Source: Candidatus Eisenbergiella merdavium (GTDB taxonomy: Bacteria; Bacillota; Clostridia; Lachnospirales; Lachnospiraceae). Taken from it: a stretch of 63,711 nucleotides of DNA. The DNA lies in assembly GCA_019119595.1 (NCBI GenBank), contig DWWS01000025.1, positions 1 to 63,711 of the forward strand, in the 5' to 3' direction. Below the pieces are notes generated by a model, which saw nothing but the letters and a program-made list of their open reading frames with translations, was not told the DNA's origin and did not search any database. Shown piece after piece: positions 17,434 to 26,514 of the stretch. Each line of letters starts with the position of its first letter. Position 1 is the stretch's first letter. The translations under genes and the position numbers were made by a program.

Positions 17434-17487
17434 AAAAAAAAGCATTAACATGCATAAACATCCTGGTGATTCATGCATAGTTAATGC
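17434..17487 (-). terminator. Leader terminator controlled by the antiterminator
   Basis: On the minus strand GCATTAAC and ATGCAT (17487-17472) pair with ATGCAT and TTAATGC (17455-17442), followed by eight T (17441-17434). The 5' arm overlaps the 3' part of the RAT hairpin, so the two structures exclude each other, as in licT- and glcT-controlled leaders. Confidence 0.88.
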
Positions 17488-17507
17488 CTGCCATACAGTA
17501 ACATACT
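17478..17507 (-). promoter_or_regulatory. Ribonucleic antiterminator (RAT) of the PTS operon
   Basis: The sequence GTTACTG-TATGG-CAGGCA matches the RAT core of the BglG/LicT/GlcT family (GTTACTG...CAGGCA), the hairpin bound by the CAT domain. It lies about 25 bases after the predicted start site and overlaps the leader terminator. The antiterminator gene is in the same operon. Confidence 0.85.
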
Positions 17508-17520
17508 ATATCATGGCACA

Positions 17521-17549
17521 ACCGTACCATTTCCGATGGGATTTGTCAA
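17521..17549 (-). promoter_or_regulatory. Promoter of the PTS operon
   Basis: On the minus strand TTGACA (17549-17544), a 17-base spacer and TACGGT (17526-17521). The -35 is perfect and the -10 is weak. Its position gives a transcript that starts just before the RAT. Confidence 0.6.
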
Positions 17550-17625
17550 TCCCCGGAGTGGATGTTAAAGAAAATTGTGTATTTTGCCCAAAGGATATGC
17601 CGAGAGCTTTTGTTTACAGAGGGAA

Positions 17626-17654
17626 TTTACAGAGGGAAAAAGAAAGCGTATACT
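17626..17654 (+). promoter_or_regulatory. Promoter of the AraC-type regulator gene
   Basis: TTTACA (17626-17631), a 17-base spacer and TATACT (17649-17654), pointing to the regulator gene that begins at 17739. It diverges from the PTS promoter. Confidence 0.65.
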
Positions 17655-17738
17655 GATACTGTAGGACAGCAGGCAGCGTCTGCCTGCTGAAAATTTTGCC
17701 CGGCGTGGTGTGATGCGCCAAGAAAGGCGGGTTTGTTT

Positions 17739-19874
17739 ATGAGGTTTTTGAAATTGAAACGCCTTCCCAGTTATTTTCTGCGTTTTTTGATTTCATACCT
17801 GCTGGTGCTTCTTCTGCCGTCTGTTTTTATCTATCTGCTTTTTTCCGAGCTTCTGTTTGGGGAAATGAAAACCAGGATTGAGGCGGACAATGAGCTTCTG
17901 TCCTATGTGTTTGAGGAGAATATCAGAAATGTAATGGAGGCGTGTGACGGGGTTATGGAAAATCTGAGCTACTATCAGGCTGTGGCTCCGTTTTCTCTCA
18001 CCAGATATCCGAGCAGGGCGATCGATCTGAAGGATTCTCTTCAAAAGTATACGGTTACGAATGATGTTATGGAAGAAATAGGCGTGTATTTCTGGATGGA
18101 TCGTTATGTTTATACAAATAAGTCCAGCTACACACAGGAAAATTATATCGCTTATCAGGGATTTCAGGAGGAATGCGGACAGGGCTTCCTGGAGCTGATC
18201 GGACAGATTGAGAAACCATGCTTTTTTAAGGGAGAGAAGGAGGGCGGCGGCTATGTTCTGATGTATGTCCAGCCATACCGGTTTCGGTCCGATCTGACAG
18301 GAGCGGTGTGGTTTGTCCTGGATCAGGATGAGCTGGAGCGGCTGATGGCGGATGTGCCGGAAAACGCAAGAAGAACAGCTCTGTTTGATACCTCTGGCAC
18401 CCTGCTTTTGGGTGAGACGCCGGAGGATATCGGAGCGGAAAAGATAGAAGAGCTGCTGGAGTGTGCGGAGAGCCGGGAAAGCCTGGTGGTGGAGGAGAAG
18501 GAATACCGCATGGAAATAAGGACGCTGCCGGAATATGACCTTCTGTATTTTCAGGCGGTCCCGGACAGTCAGATGTATGCACGGCTGGAAGAAACGAGAA
18601 AAAAATATCTTCTTGTCATGTGTATGGTAACGTTGGCGGGCGGGGTTATTTCGGTCTGGCTTTCCAGAAGGCTTTACCGGCCGATCCGGATGCTGAAAAG
18701 GCTGATCCCGGACGGGGGAAAAGCACAGGGGGATGAATTCAGCAGCTTTGAATCCGCCTATACGGATCTGAAGGAAAGGAATGAAGAGCTGAACCGGAAG
18801 GTACGTGAGAATGCGGAATTTCATCAGAGATATCTTCTTAATTGTCTGATCAACGGCAGCTATCTGGAGCAGGAGGATTTCAGAACAGAGGCGGAGGACT
18901 GCGGCCTGAACGTTTCCAGTCCCTGGTGGATGGTTCTGATCGATTCTGACAGAAAGCGGAGCAGGGAAGAACTGGAAGCAGTATTAAAAAGCTGTGTTTC
19001 CGTTTCCTGCCTTTACCTGTGCATCGAACAGGAGGAGGGCAGGGTTTTTATGCTGGGAATGGAGGAGCGGCCGGAACAGGAGATGCTCTTTCCGGATGAG
19101 ATTTTGGTCAGCCGGCCAGCCGATTCCGTTTTTGAGCTTTCTGTGGCTTATGCGGAGCTCCGGATTCTTGCAGAAAAAAGCAAAGGCGAAGCTTCCGGGC
19201 TTGACAGCCGGAGCCTGTCCCGATATGAGAGGACGATCGAAGACTTTGGAGAGTTCCTGGAAAGCGGGGAATGGGACGGTCTTACAGAGCTTGCCGGAAA
19301 ACTGGATGAAAGACTTTGTAAGGAGACGACGGAGGTCAGAAAGCTGGTTTACTATCGTATCATCAGGCTTTGTCAGAGAAATCCCTATTGGCAGGAAAGC
19401 GAGCAGAAGGGGGATGAGCTGGCAGACCGGATTCTGATGGCGCCGGACCGGGAGGAGCTGGAACGGCTGGTGCCGAATGAGCTTCTTTTGATGCTGCAGA
19501 GGCTGAAAAAGGAGAGCCGGAAGCCTCTGCTGTCTATTGAAAAGGTTCTGGAATATGTGGGAGATCATTATGCGGATGCGGACTTTTCTCTGAAAATGAC
19601 CGCGGATCATTTTGGGGTCTCTGTTTCGTATATCAGCCAGTTTTTTAAAAATGCCTGCGGAAGCAAGCTGATCGATTACTACACGAATCTCAGGATGGAG
19701 AGGGCGAAGGAGCTGATGAAGACGGACATGGGGCTTCGGGAGATCATGCTTGAGGTGGGATACTTCAATATGTCCAGCTTCATACGGCGTTTTAAACAGT
19801 TATATGGCATGACGCCGGGAGAATACAGGCATACGCTTTCGGACAGAGAAGAAAATCAGGGACAGGAGATATAG
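17739..19874 (+). CDS. Membrane-anchored AraC family regulator with extracellular sensor
   Basis: A 711-residue one-component regulator. A transmembrane helix near residues 12-35 (FLISYLLVLLLPSVFIYLLF) and a second near 288-306 (VMCMVTLAGGVISVWLS) enclose an extracellular, probably Cache-like, sensor region. The C-terminal 100 residues form two AraC helix-turn-helix motifs (LKMTADHFGVSVSYISQFF and LREIMLEVGYFNMSSFIRRF, then GMTPGEYR). A TTG at 17733 is in frame, but the ATG at 17739 is preferred. Proteins of this build usually activate a neighbouring glycan-uptake operon, here the one starting at 20224. Confidence 0.9.
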   Translation: MRFLKLKRLPSYFLRFLISYLLVLLLPSVFIYLLFSELLFGEMKTRIEADNELLSYVFEENIRNVMEACDGVMENLSYYQAVAPFSLTRYPSRAIDLKDSLQKYTVTNDVMEEIGVYFWMDRYVYTNKSSYTQENYIAYQGFQEECGQGFLELIGQIEKPCFFKGEKEGGGYVLMYVQPYRFRSDLTGAVWFVLDQDELERLMADVPENARRTALFDTSGTLLLGETPEDIGAEKIEELLECAESRESLVVEEKEYRMEIRTLPEYDLLYFQAVPDSQMYARLEETRKKYLLVMCMVTLAGGVISVWLSRRLYRPIRMLKRLIPDGGKAQGDEFSSFESAYTDLKERNEELNRKVRENAEFHQRYLLNCLINGSYLEQEDFRTEAEDCGLNVSSPWWMVLIDSDRKRSREELEAVLKSCVSVSCLYLCIEQEEGRVFMLGMEERPEQEMLFPDEILVSRPADSVFELSVAYAELRILAEKSKGEASGLDSRSLSRYERTIEDFGEFLESGEWDGLTELAGKLDERLCKETTEVRKLVYYRIIRLCQRNPYWQESEQKGDELADRILMAPDREELERLVPNELLLMLQRLKKESRKPLLSIEKVLEYVGDHYADADFSLKMTADHFGVSVSYISQFFKNACGSKLIDYYTNLRMERAKELMKTDMGLREIMLEVGYFNMSSFIRRFKQLYGMTPGEYRHTLSDREENQGQEI

Positions 19875-19897
19875 CAGTTTTTTTACAAACCGAAGGA

Positions 19898-19952
19898 ACA
19901 GCCGTTGTGTGAAGGATACCTTTTTTGGCACCCTGCACAGCGGCTGTTTTTT
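19898..19952 (+). terminator. Terminator after the AraC-type regulator
   Basis: ACAGCCGTTGTG (19898-19909) pairs with CACAGCGGCTGT (19936-19947) with one mismatch, followed by six T. It separates the regulator transcript from the transporter operon. Confidence 0.85.
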
Positions 19953-20110
19953 CTATGTCCCTTTCTGTATCCGGGCCCAAAAAGATATGTACCCTTTACT
20001 GATGTGCCTGAAAAACTGCATATAAAATGCTGCACATGAAAGGCGGAAAATGGCGGAAAAATGGAGAGAAACAGGAGGATGGCTGTTAAAAAGGTGTAAA
20101 AAAATGTGAA

Positions 20111-20139
20111 TTGAAAGAAAAGTATTGGGAAAATATAAT
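20111..20139 (+). promoter_or_regulatory. Promoter of the amino-sugar transporter operon
   Basis: TTGAAA (20111-20116), a 17-base spacer and TATAAT (20134-20139), about 85 bases before the binding-protein ATG. No other good promoter is seen down to 31242. Confidence 0.75.
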
Positions 20140-20223
20140 AAAATTCGTAACTTGGAAAACAATTTTCTGGATTTGCATCGGCGCGCAGCAGGTGCACAGG
20201 TGAAAAGGAGGGAGTACATTTTT

Positions 20224-21873
20224 ATGGTAAGGAAGAAGAAAGGGTTATGTATACTGCTTGCAGCGGCAACGGCATTTTCCCTGACAGCGTGCGGCTCTGG
20301 CTCAGGAGCTGCTGACAGCGGAGCCGGCGAGGGCACGCAGGCACAGTCGGAGCAGGCGCCGGCGGAGGAAACGGAGAGCGCTTCCCAGGTCAATGCGACG
20401 GGCTATCCCGTGGTGGATGTGCCGATAGAGCTGGATGCGCTTACCTGTGTCAGCGCGATGAGCGGCGATTTTAATTCCATGCCTGTCTTTGTGGAGCTTG
20501 CGGAGAAGACAAATGTAAATGTGAACTTTGATCAGATTCAGCCGGAGGTATGGGATGAGAAGATCAATCTGATCCTGTCGTCAGGAGATCTTCCCGATCT
20601 GATCTATGGGGCGGATATGGACGCGTCGGATATTATGAAATACGGACAGGCCGGATATTTCCTTCCGCTGAACGATCTGATCGAGGAATATGCTCCGAAT
20701 ATCAGCAGGCTGCTTGAGGAACGTCCGAATCTGGCCCGTATGATAACGATGGACGACGGAAACATATACAATATTCCATTTTATGATGAATTCCTTCCGG
20801 AAAATATCCCGGATACCATGTTCATCAACCAGACATGGCTGGATACGCTTGGCCTGGATATGCCTACGACGACGGAGGAATTTTACCAGGTTTTGAAGGC
20901 CTTTAAGGAGCAGGATCCCAACGGAAACGGCATAGCGGATGAGATTCCGTTCAATTTCCTTCCGGGAAATACGAATCTTGGCGATTATTCCCTGTATGGT
21001 TCCTTTGGGGTGCTGGACAATGATAAGCATCTGATGGTGAAGGATGGACAGGTTCTGTTCTCCCTGGCGCAGGAGGGCTATAAAGAGGCCGTCAAATATC
21101 TGAACAGACTGTACACGGAAGGGCTGATCGATCCTGAGGTATTTACACAGGACAGATCCCAGTATTCCAGCAAGGGAAAGCAGGACGACATGACAGTGGG
21201 AGTCCTGGTCGCATATACGCCTGAAAATTTCCTTGGCGCGGAAAGAACCTATGAGCATTATACGGATCTGCTTCCGCTCGAGGGTCCTGACGGAGACCGG
21301 CTGTGGAACCGCTATGATATGGGTTACTATATGGGGCGCGTGGTCATTACCAGCGCGAACCCGAATCCGGAAGCGACGATGCGCTGGATAGACGAGCAGT
21401 TTGATGAGGAGATTTCCGTAAGGCTTCACTGGGGAGAGATCGGACAGAATATTGAAAAAACAGAAACCGGATGGAAGGTCCTGGACGAAGCTCCGGATGG
21501 AATGAGCAGCGACGAATACAGGTTCCAGAACTCCCCCGCTTATCATGGAACCGGGGCGATCCTGAAGGAAACCTACGATAAGATCGAGCTTGCGACCGAC
21601 AAAGCGATGAAGGCGGAAAGATACGAGCTGTATGATCCTTATGCTGCGACGGAATATCTGCCTGCAATGCGACTGTCGGAGGATGATGAAAAAGAAATCT
21701 CCACCATTTTTGTGGATATCTCTTCCTATGTGGATCAGATGAAGGCAAAATGGATCACCGGGGAAAGCGATGTGGAAAGCGACTGGGAGGACTATCTGAA
21801 GGCGCTGGAAAAGATGAATGTTTCCCGTTATGTGGAAATCTATCAGAACGCATATGACGCTTCCTTAGAATAA
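20224..21873 (+). CDS. ABC sugar transporter substrate-binding lipoprotein (LplA-like)
   Basis: A 549-residue family-1 extracellular solute-binding lipoprotein. The signal peptide ends in the lipobox LTAC, followed by a Ser/Gly/Ala/Glu-rich linker. The mature protein has the LplA hallmarks GDLPDLIYGADM, LNDLIEEYAPNI, MFINQTWLD and the calcium-loop-like DPNGNGIADEI. The ATG at 20224 gives the proper signal peptide; the frame extends further upstream without a ribosome binding site. It works with the next two permease genes. The following catabolic genes suggest an amino-sugar-containing oligosaccharide as ligand. Confidence 0.93.
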   Translation: MVRKKKGLCILLAAATAFSLTACGSGSGAADSGAGEGTQAQSEQAPAEETESASQVNATGYPVVDVPIELDALTCVSAMSGDFNSMPVFVELAEKTNVNVNFDQIQPEVWDEKINLILSSGDLPDLIYGADMDASDIMKYGQAGYFLPLNDLIEEYAPNISRLLEERPNLARMITMDDGNIYNIPFYDEFLPENIPDTMFINQTWLDTLGLDMPTTTEEFYQVLKAFKEQDPNGNGIADEIPFNFLPGNTNLGDYSLYGSFGVLDNDKHLMVKDGQVLFSLAQEGYKEAVKYLNRLYTEGLIDPEVFTQDRSQYSSKGKQDDMTVGVLVAYTPENFLGAERTYEHYTDLLPLEGPDGDRLWNRYDMGYYMGRVVITSANPNPEATMRWIDEQFDEEISVRLHWGEIGQNIEKTETGWKVLDEAPDGMSSDEYRFQNSPAYHGTGAILKETYDKIELATDKAMKAERYELYDPYAATEYLPAMRLSEDDEKEISTIFVDISSYVDQMKAKWITGESDVESDWEDYLKALEKMNVSRYVEIYQNAYDASLE

Positions 21874-21953
21874 GCCGAAGCGCCGGAAACCGCAGAGCGG
21901 GACAAAGAGACGACAGAGAGTGACTTGAATGGAGGAAGGGAGAGTCCGGCAGA

Positions 21954-22874
21954 ATGAATACAGGTAAGATGAAAAAAACAGCGTTGAAAGTCAAAAGAAG
22001 GTGGCAGCTTTATGTTTTGCTGACTCCCGCCCTGCTTTATTTCGCCATTTTCCGCTATGGACCGATGTATGGGCTGCAGCTTGCATTTCGGGATTTTATG
22101 CCAAACCTTGGTATCAGCGGAAGCGAATGGATCGGGCTGGAAAACTTCAGACGTTTTTTTAACTCCTATCATTTTGAGGTATTGCTGAAGAATACGCTGA
22201 CGCTCAGCCTGTATCAGCTTCTGGTTGGATTCCCCCTTCCTATCCTTCTGGCGCTTTCCCTTCACGCGCTGGAGAATAAAAAGGTGGCAAAATGTATCCA
22301 GACGATCGTATATGCGCCGTACTTCATATCAACAGTCGTGCTTGTCGGGATGATCAACATATTTTTTTCCATGAACGGAGGGCTGATAAACTCTCTGCTG
22401 GCACTTTTGGGGAAGGAACAGATCCTTTTTCTTGGGAAAGCATCCTATTTCCCGTCCCTTTACGTCTGGTCGGGAGTGTGGCAGAGCACAGGCTGGAGCG
22501 CGATCATCTATCTCGCGGCGCTTTCCAGCGTGAATCCGGAGCTGCACGAGGCGGCGAAGATAGACGGGGCGGGGAGATTTCAGAGAATTTTACATATTGA
22601 TATTCCCCATATTGTCCCGACGATCATTACGCTTTTGATCCTGAATGCGGGGAAAATAATGAGCGTTGGCTTCGAAAAAGCTTATTTGATGCAGAATTCC
22701 CTGAATCTTGAGAAGTCCGAGATCATTTCTACCTACGTGTACAAGGTGGGACTGCTGGAGGGACAGTACGGCTTCTCAACGGCTGTGGATATTTTCAACG
22801 CAGTTATAAATTGTGTTCTGTTGGTGCTGGTGAACTGGCTTTCAAAGAAGGTAAGCGGCAGCTCGCTGTGGTAA
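21954..22874 (+). CDS. ABC sugar transporter permease (LplB/YtlP-like)
   Basis: A 306-residue inner-membrane permease with six predicted spans. It has the binding-protein-dependent transport signature EAAKIDGAGRFQRILHIDIP, which contacts the ATPase. The N-terminal segment ALLYFAIFRYGPMYGLQLAF is typical of the group. It lies 80 bases after the lipoprotein gene. No ATP-binding subunit is encoded in this operon, so a shared MsmX-type ATPase is probably used. Confidence 0.93.
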   Translation: MNTGKMKKTALKVKRRWQLYVLLTPALLYFAIFRYGPMYGLQLAFRDFMPNLGISGSEWIGLENFRRFFNSYHFEVLLKNTLTLSLYQLLVGFPLPILLALSLHALENKKVAKCIQTIVYAPYFISTVVLVGMINIFFSMNGGLINSLLALLGKEQILFLGKASYFPSLYVWSGVWQSTGWSAIIYLAALSSVNPELHEAAKIDGAGRFQRILHIDIPHIVPTIITLLILNAGKIMSVGFEKAYLMQNSLNLEKSEIISTYVYKVGLLEGQYGFSTAVDIFNAVINCVLLVLVNWLSKKVSGSSLW

Positions 22875-22886
22875 AGGGGAAAAGGG

Positions 22887-23759
22887 ATGAAACAGGGAGA
22901 TCGGCTTTTTAAAATCATAAATACATTATTTCTTATTCTCATCGTTGCGGTGGTGCTGTATCCGCTTTACTTCGTGGTGATCGCCTCGGTTTCTGAGCCC
23001 AGGCTGGTAACGGCGGGAAAGGTGTTTGCGGTTCCCGCCGGATTAAATCTGGACGGATACAGAAAGGTTTTTGAAAATCATGATATCTGGACGGGCTATA
23101 AAAACGCGATTGTCTACACGGTTGTGGGAACCGCTGTCTGCCTGGGCTGTACCATACCGGCGGCATTCGTGCTTTCCAGGAGGGATCTGCCGGGCAATAA
23201 GCTCTTTATGGGACTGATCACCTTTACCATGTTTTTCAACGGGGGGCTGGTTCCGTCCTTCCTTTTGGTGAATAATCTGGGACTGTATGATTCCATGTGG
23301 GCGGTGACGCTTCCATTTGCCGTAAATGTCTATAATCTGATCGTCGCCCGCACGTTTATGGGTTCGAGCATTCCGCTGGAGCTGTATGAGGCGGCTCAGC
23401 TTGACGGGAGCAGTGATTTCCAGTTCTTTTTCCGGATCGTACTGTTTCTGTCAAAGCCCATCATATCGGTTCTGGTGCTGCTGTATGCGGTGGAATTCTG
23501 GAATTCCTATTTTTATTCTCTGATCTATCTGCAGTCAAGAGATAAATTCCCGCTTCAGGTCATTCTCAGAGAGCTGCTGATCCAGGCTGATATGGCTTCC
23601 AGCATCGGAGGGGACAGCACGATGATGCAGCTTCAGGAGCTGGCTGAAACGCTGAAATACAGTGTGATCATCGTTTCCTCTCTGCCTATGATGATTTTGT
23701 ATCCTTTTGTAGAGAAATATTTTGAAAAGGGAATGATGATCGGTTCCGTGAAGGGGTAA
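22887..23759 (+). CDS. ABC sugar transporter permease (LplC/YtcP-like)
   Basis: A 290-residue second permease of the same transporter, six predicted spans. Family features are the N-terminal LYPLYFVVIASVSEP, the ATPase-contact EAAQLDGSSDFQFFFRIVLFLSKP and the C-terminal YPFVEKYFEKGMMIGSVKG, which is the standard end of this subfamily. It starts 12 bases after the preceding gene. Confidence 0.93.
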   Translation: MKQGDRLFKIINTLFLILIVAVVLYPLYFVVIASVSEPRLVTAGKVFAVPAGLNLDGYRKVFENHDIWTGYKNAIVYTVVGTAVCLGCTIPAAFVLSRRDLPGNKLFMGLITFTMFFNGGLVPSFLLVNNLGLYDSMWAVTLPFAVNVYNLIVARTFMGSSIPLELYEAAQLDGSSDFQFFFRIVLFLSKPIISVLVLLYAVEFWNSYFYSLIYLQSRDKFPLQVILRELLIQADMASSIGGDSTMMQLQELAETLKYSVIIVSSLPMMILYPFVEKYFEKGMMIGSVKG

Positions 23760-23787
23760 AACGGAGCCTGGAAGGAGGAAGGTAAAA

Positions 23788-25623
23788 ATGGAAGGGAATG
23801 CGGCGGTCTTTCGGGAAAAAGAGCTGCGTAAATATCTGAAGAAAATGGATCCAAAGGGCTGGGAAGAGGCGGATATCTGCCTGCTGACGAGCCAAAGGGA
23901 GGGCCTGAGGGAAAGGATTCAGATCGATGTGAGAGCCGGAAAGGGCACGATAGCCGGAAACGGGGAAGGGGCGCTTCTTCTGGGGATTTACCGTTTTCTG
24001 TATCATCTGGGCTGCCGCTTCATCAGGCCGGGAGAGGACGGGGAAAGGATTCCCCGCCTGCGCCGGGAGGAGTGGACGGTGATCTGTAAGGAGGAAGCGG
24101 ATTTCCCGCATCGTGGGGCAGTCATTGAAGGCGCGGACAGTCTGGAGCATGTGCTGGATTATATTGACTGGCTTCCCAAGATCGGAATGAATTCCTTTTT
24201 TACCCAGTTTACTGATTTCAGACTGTTTTTTGAACGCTATTACAGCCACATTCATAATCCGGGAAGAGAGCCGGAGGAGATAGATGATTTCAGATACAGG
24301 CAGATGGAAGGGAAGGTATATGAGCATATCCGCGTCCGTGGGCTGCGTCACCATGCCGTGGGACATGGTTGGACCAGCGAGTGTCTGGGAATTCCCGGAC
24401 GCGACTGGTATCCGGTGGACGAGGAGCCCTCTGAGGAGCTGCGCGGGCTGCTGGCGCAGGTTGACGGAAAGAGAGGATTTTTTCAAAGGGTTCCTGCGGA
24501 AACAAACCTGTGCTATTCCAATCCGGCGGCGCGGAAAAGGCTGGAGGACTATGTGCTCAGGTATCTGAAGGAGCATCCGTCAGTGGATTATCTGCACGTA
24601 TGGCTTGCGGATGCGCCACACAGCTTCTGCGAATGTGAGGCATGCAGAAAAAAGACGCCGTCGGATTGGTATGTGGTGCTTTTGAACGAGCTGGATGAAA
24701 GACTGACAGAGGAAGGGCTGGATACCCGTATCGTATTCCTGCTTTATTACGATCTGCTTTGGCCGCCGATAACGGAGCGCTTCAGAAACAAGAAGCGTTT
24801 CACCATGATGTTCGCTCCTATCACAAGAAGCTTTGAAAGCTCTTTTGGGGAAGCCGGCGAAGCTTCCGCGGGGGAATATGAGCTGAACGTGACGCCGATT
24901 CCAGGGAGCATACAGGAAATGCTGGGATTGCTTCGGGGCTGGCAGAGGGTATTTGACGGAGACAGCTTTGATTTTGATTATTACCAGGGACGCGCGCATT
25001 ACGGAGACCCGGGATATATGCGGATATCGAAAGTGATAGACAAAGATATCTCGGCGCTGGAAAATATTGGCCTCGGGGGAATTTTAAGCTGCCAGGAGCT
25101 GCGCGCCTTCTTCCCTACGGCGCTTCCCGATTATGTTCTCGGAATGCGGCTGTGGGACAGCGGGAAAACGTATTCGGAAATCAGGGAGGAGTATCTCCGG
25201 GCGGCCTTTGGGGAGCGCTGGGAGCTCTGTTCGGCTTATCTGGACGGGGTATCCGAGGGAGCTCCGGTCGATTACTGGTATCATTTTTGTCAGGGAAAGG
25301 ATTTGGAAGCAGCGCAGCGCGCAGCAGGGATCGCAGAGCGGGCGGAGGAGTTCGAGCGCCGGATCCGGGAAGAACGGCTGGGCGGCGAGGATGTGTGCGT
25401 GAGGCTGAGCTGGTTTTATCTGCAGTATCATGCGGCATATACCCGGCTGTGGATGCGGACCGTGGAGGCACGGGCAAAGGGAGAGGACGGTGAGGCCGCA
25501 TCACGCTGGGAGGAGCTTACGGAGTATTTGTGCGCTAATGAGAGGATGCTGGAGCGGGCCTTCGACGTTTACAGGCTGCTCGATCTTGGAAAAACAGCGG
25601 GATTTGGCCGAGCGGAGCGCTGA
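23788..25623 (+). CDS. DUF4838-type putative glycoside hydrolase
   Basis: A 611-residue cytoplasmic protein without signal peptide. Residues about 1-90 resemble the small alpha/beta domain found before the catalytic domain in GH20 and GH67 enzymes (LLLGIYRFLYHLGCRFIRPGEDGERIP). The core carries DUF4838 marks: HVWLADAPHSFCECEACRKKTPSDWYVVLLNEL and YYQGRAHYGDPGYMRISKVI. The activity of this family is not established. The operon (NagB-like, NagA) suggests an intracellular enzyme acting on an imported N-acetylhexosaminide. The stop codon overlaps a possible start of the next gene. Confidence 0.72.
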   Translation: MEGNAAVFREKELRKYLKKMDPKGWEEADICLLTSQREGLRERIQIDVRAGKGTIAGNGEGALLLGIYRFLYHLGCRFIRPGEDGERIPRLRREEWTVICKEEADFPHRGAVIEGADSLEHVLDYIDWLPKIGMNSFFTQFTDFRLFFERYYSHIHNPGREPEEIDDFRYRQMEGKVYEHIRVRGLRHHAVGHGWTSECLGIPGRDWYPVDEEPSEELRGLLAQVDGKRGFFQRVPAETNLCYSNPAARKRLEDYVLRYLKEHPSVDYLHVWLADAPHSFCECEACRKKTPSDWYVVLLNELDERLTEEGLDTRIVFLLYYDLLWPPITERFRNKKRFTMMFAPITRSFESSFGEAGEASAGEYELNVTPIPGSIQEMLGLLRGWQRVFDGDSFDFDYYQGRAHYGDPGYMRISKVIDKDISALENIGLGGILSCQELRAFFPTALPDYVLGMRLWDSGKTYSEIREEYLRAAFGERWELCSAYLDGVSEGAPVDYWYHFCQGKDLEAAQRAAGIAERAEEFERRIREERLGGEDVCVRLSWFYLQYHAAYTRLWMRTVEARAKGEDGEAASRWEELTEYLCANERMLERAFDVYRLLDLGKTAGFGRAER

Positions 25624-25655
25624 TGGCGTTCCCGTCTGGCAGGGAGAGAAGAAAT

Positions 25656-26489
25656 ATGATGGAAAGGGAATATTATCGGATCCCGGCAGAGCTGCTGGGG
25701 GAAAACGGAAAAATTCCGTTAAGAGTGATGGAAACCTCAGAGGATGTTTTCCGTTCCATGGCCTCTATGATGGCGGACTGCATCAGGGAAAATAACAGAG
25801 AGGGGCGGCGGACGGTTTTGATCTGTCCGGTAGGACCGGTGGGGCAGTATGCGTATTTTGTGGAGCAGGTGAATCGGGAACGTCTGGATCTAAGCCGGGT
25901 CTGGTTTTTCAATATGGATGAATACCTGGACGGAGATACCTTCATTGACAGCAAAAATCCGCTGTCCTTCCGGGGATTTATGGATCGTGAGGTATACGGA
26001 CGGATCGATCCTGAGCTTCTTATGCCAAAGGATCAGAGGGTTTTTCCGGATCCTGCTGACCCGGCCGGTACGGACCGGCTTCTTGAGGAGCTTGGCGGAG
26101 CGGATATCGCATTCGGAGGAATCGGGATAACGGGACATCTTGCATTCAACGAGCCGCGGAAGGACATGACTGCGGCAGAGTTTGCGGCTCTGCCGACAAG
26201 GGTTCTTGAGATCGCTCCGGAAACCCGTGCGGTAAATGCGGCGGGAGAGCTTGGCGGAGCGCTGGAATGCATGCCTGCCCGGTGCGTAACACTGGGAATG
26301 AAGCAGATCCTGGGCGCCGGGAAGCTTCGCCTTGGGGTATTCAGGGACTGGCACCGGGCTGTGGTCCGGCGGGCTGTATATGGAGAAAAAACGGCGGAAT
26401 TTCCGGTTACGCTCGCACAGGAGCATCCGGACGCGTTGATTCTGACAAACGGGAACGCGGCGCGGCTTCCTTTTGGGGGAAACGGCTGA
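25656..26489 (+). CDS. Glucosamine-6-phosphate deaminase-like isomerase
   Basis: A 277-residue NagB-family protein, predicted to convert glucosamine-6-phosphate to fructose-6-phosphate and ammonia. Conserved features are FNMDEYL (general base Asp), the long GIGITGHLAFNEP with the catalytic His, and a C-terminal LTNGNAARLPF. It departs from standard NagB in VGPVGQYAYFVEQV where SGxTP/GGSP is expected, so substrate or reaction may differ. The frame opens at 25623, overlapping the previous stop, but the ATG at 25656 follows AGGGAGAG. A role on another amino-sugar phosphate is possible. Confidence 0.8.
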   Translation: MMEREYYRIPAELLGENGKIPLRVMETSEDVFRSMASMMADCIRENNREGRRTVLICPVGPVGQYAYFVEQVNRERLDLSRVWFFNMDEYLDGDTFIDSKNPLSFRGFMDREVYGRIDPELLMPKDQRVFPDPADPAGTDRLLEELGGADIAFGGIGITGHLAFNEPRKDMTAAEFAALPTRVLEIAPETRAVNAAGELGGALECMPARCVTLGMKQILGAGKLRLGVFRDWHRAVVRRAVYGEKTAEFPVTLAQEHPDALILTNGNAARLPFGGNG

Positions 26490-26514
26490 AAACAGGAACA
26501 GACAGGAGGAGGTT

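Noticed and set aside
16214..17656. A 480-codon open frame on the plus strand opposite the PTS permease
   Set aside because: It is antisense to a clear EIICBA gene, is rich in His, Gly, Glu and Asp as expected from reversed GC-rich codons, and has no ribosome binding site or recognisable domain.
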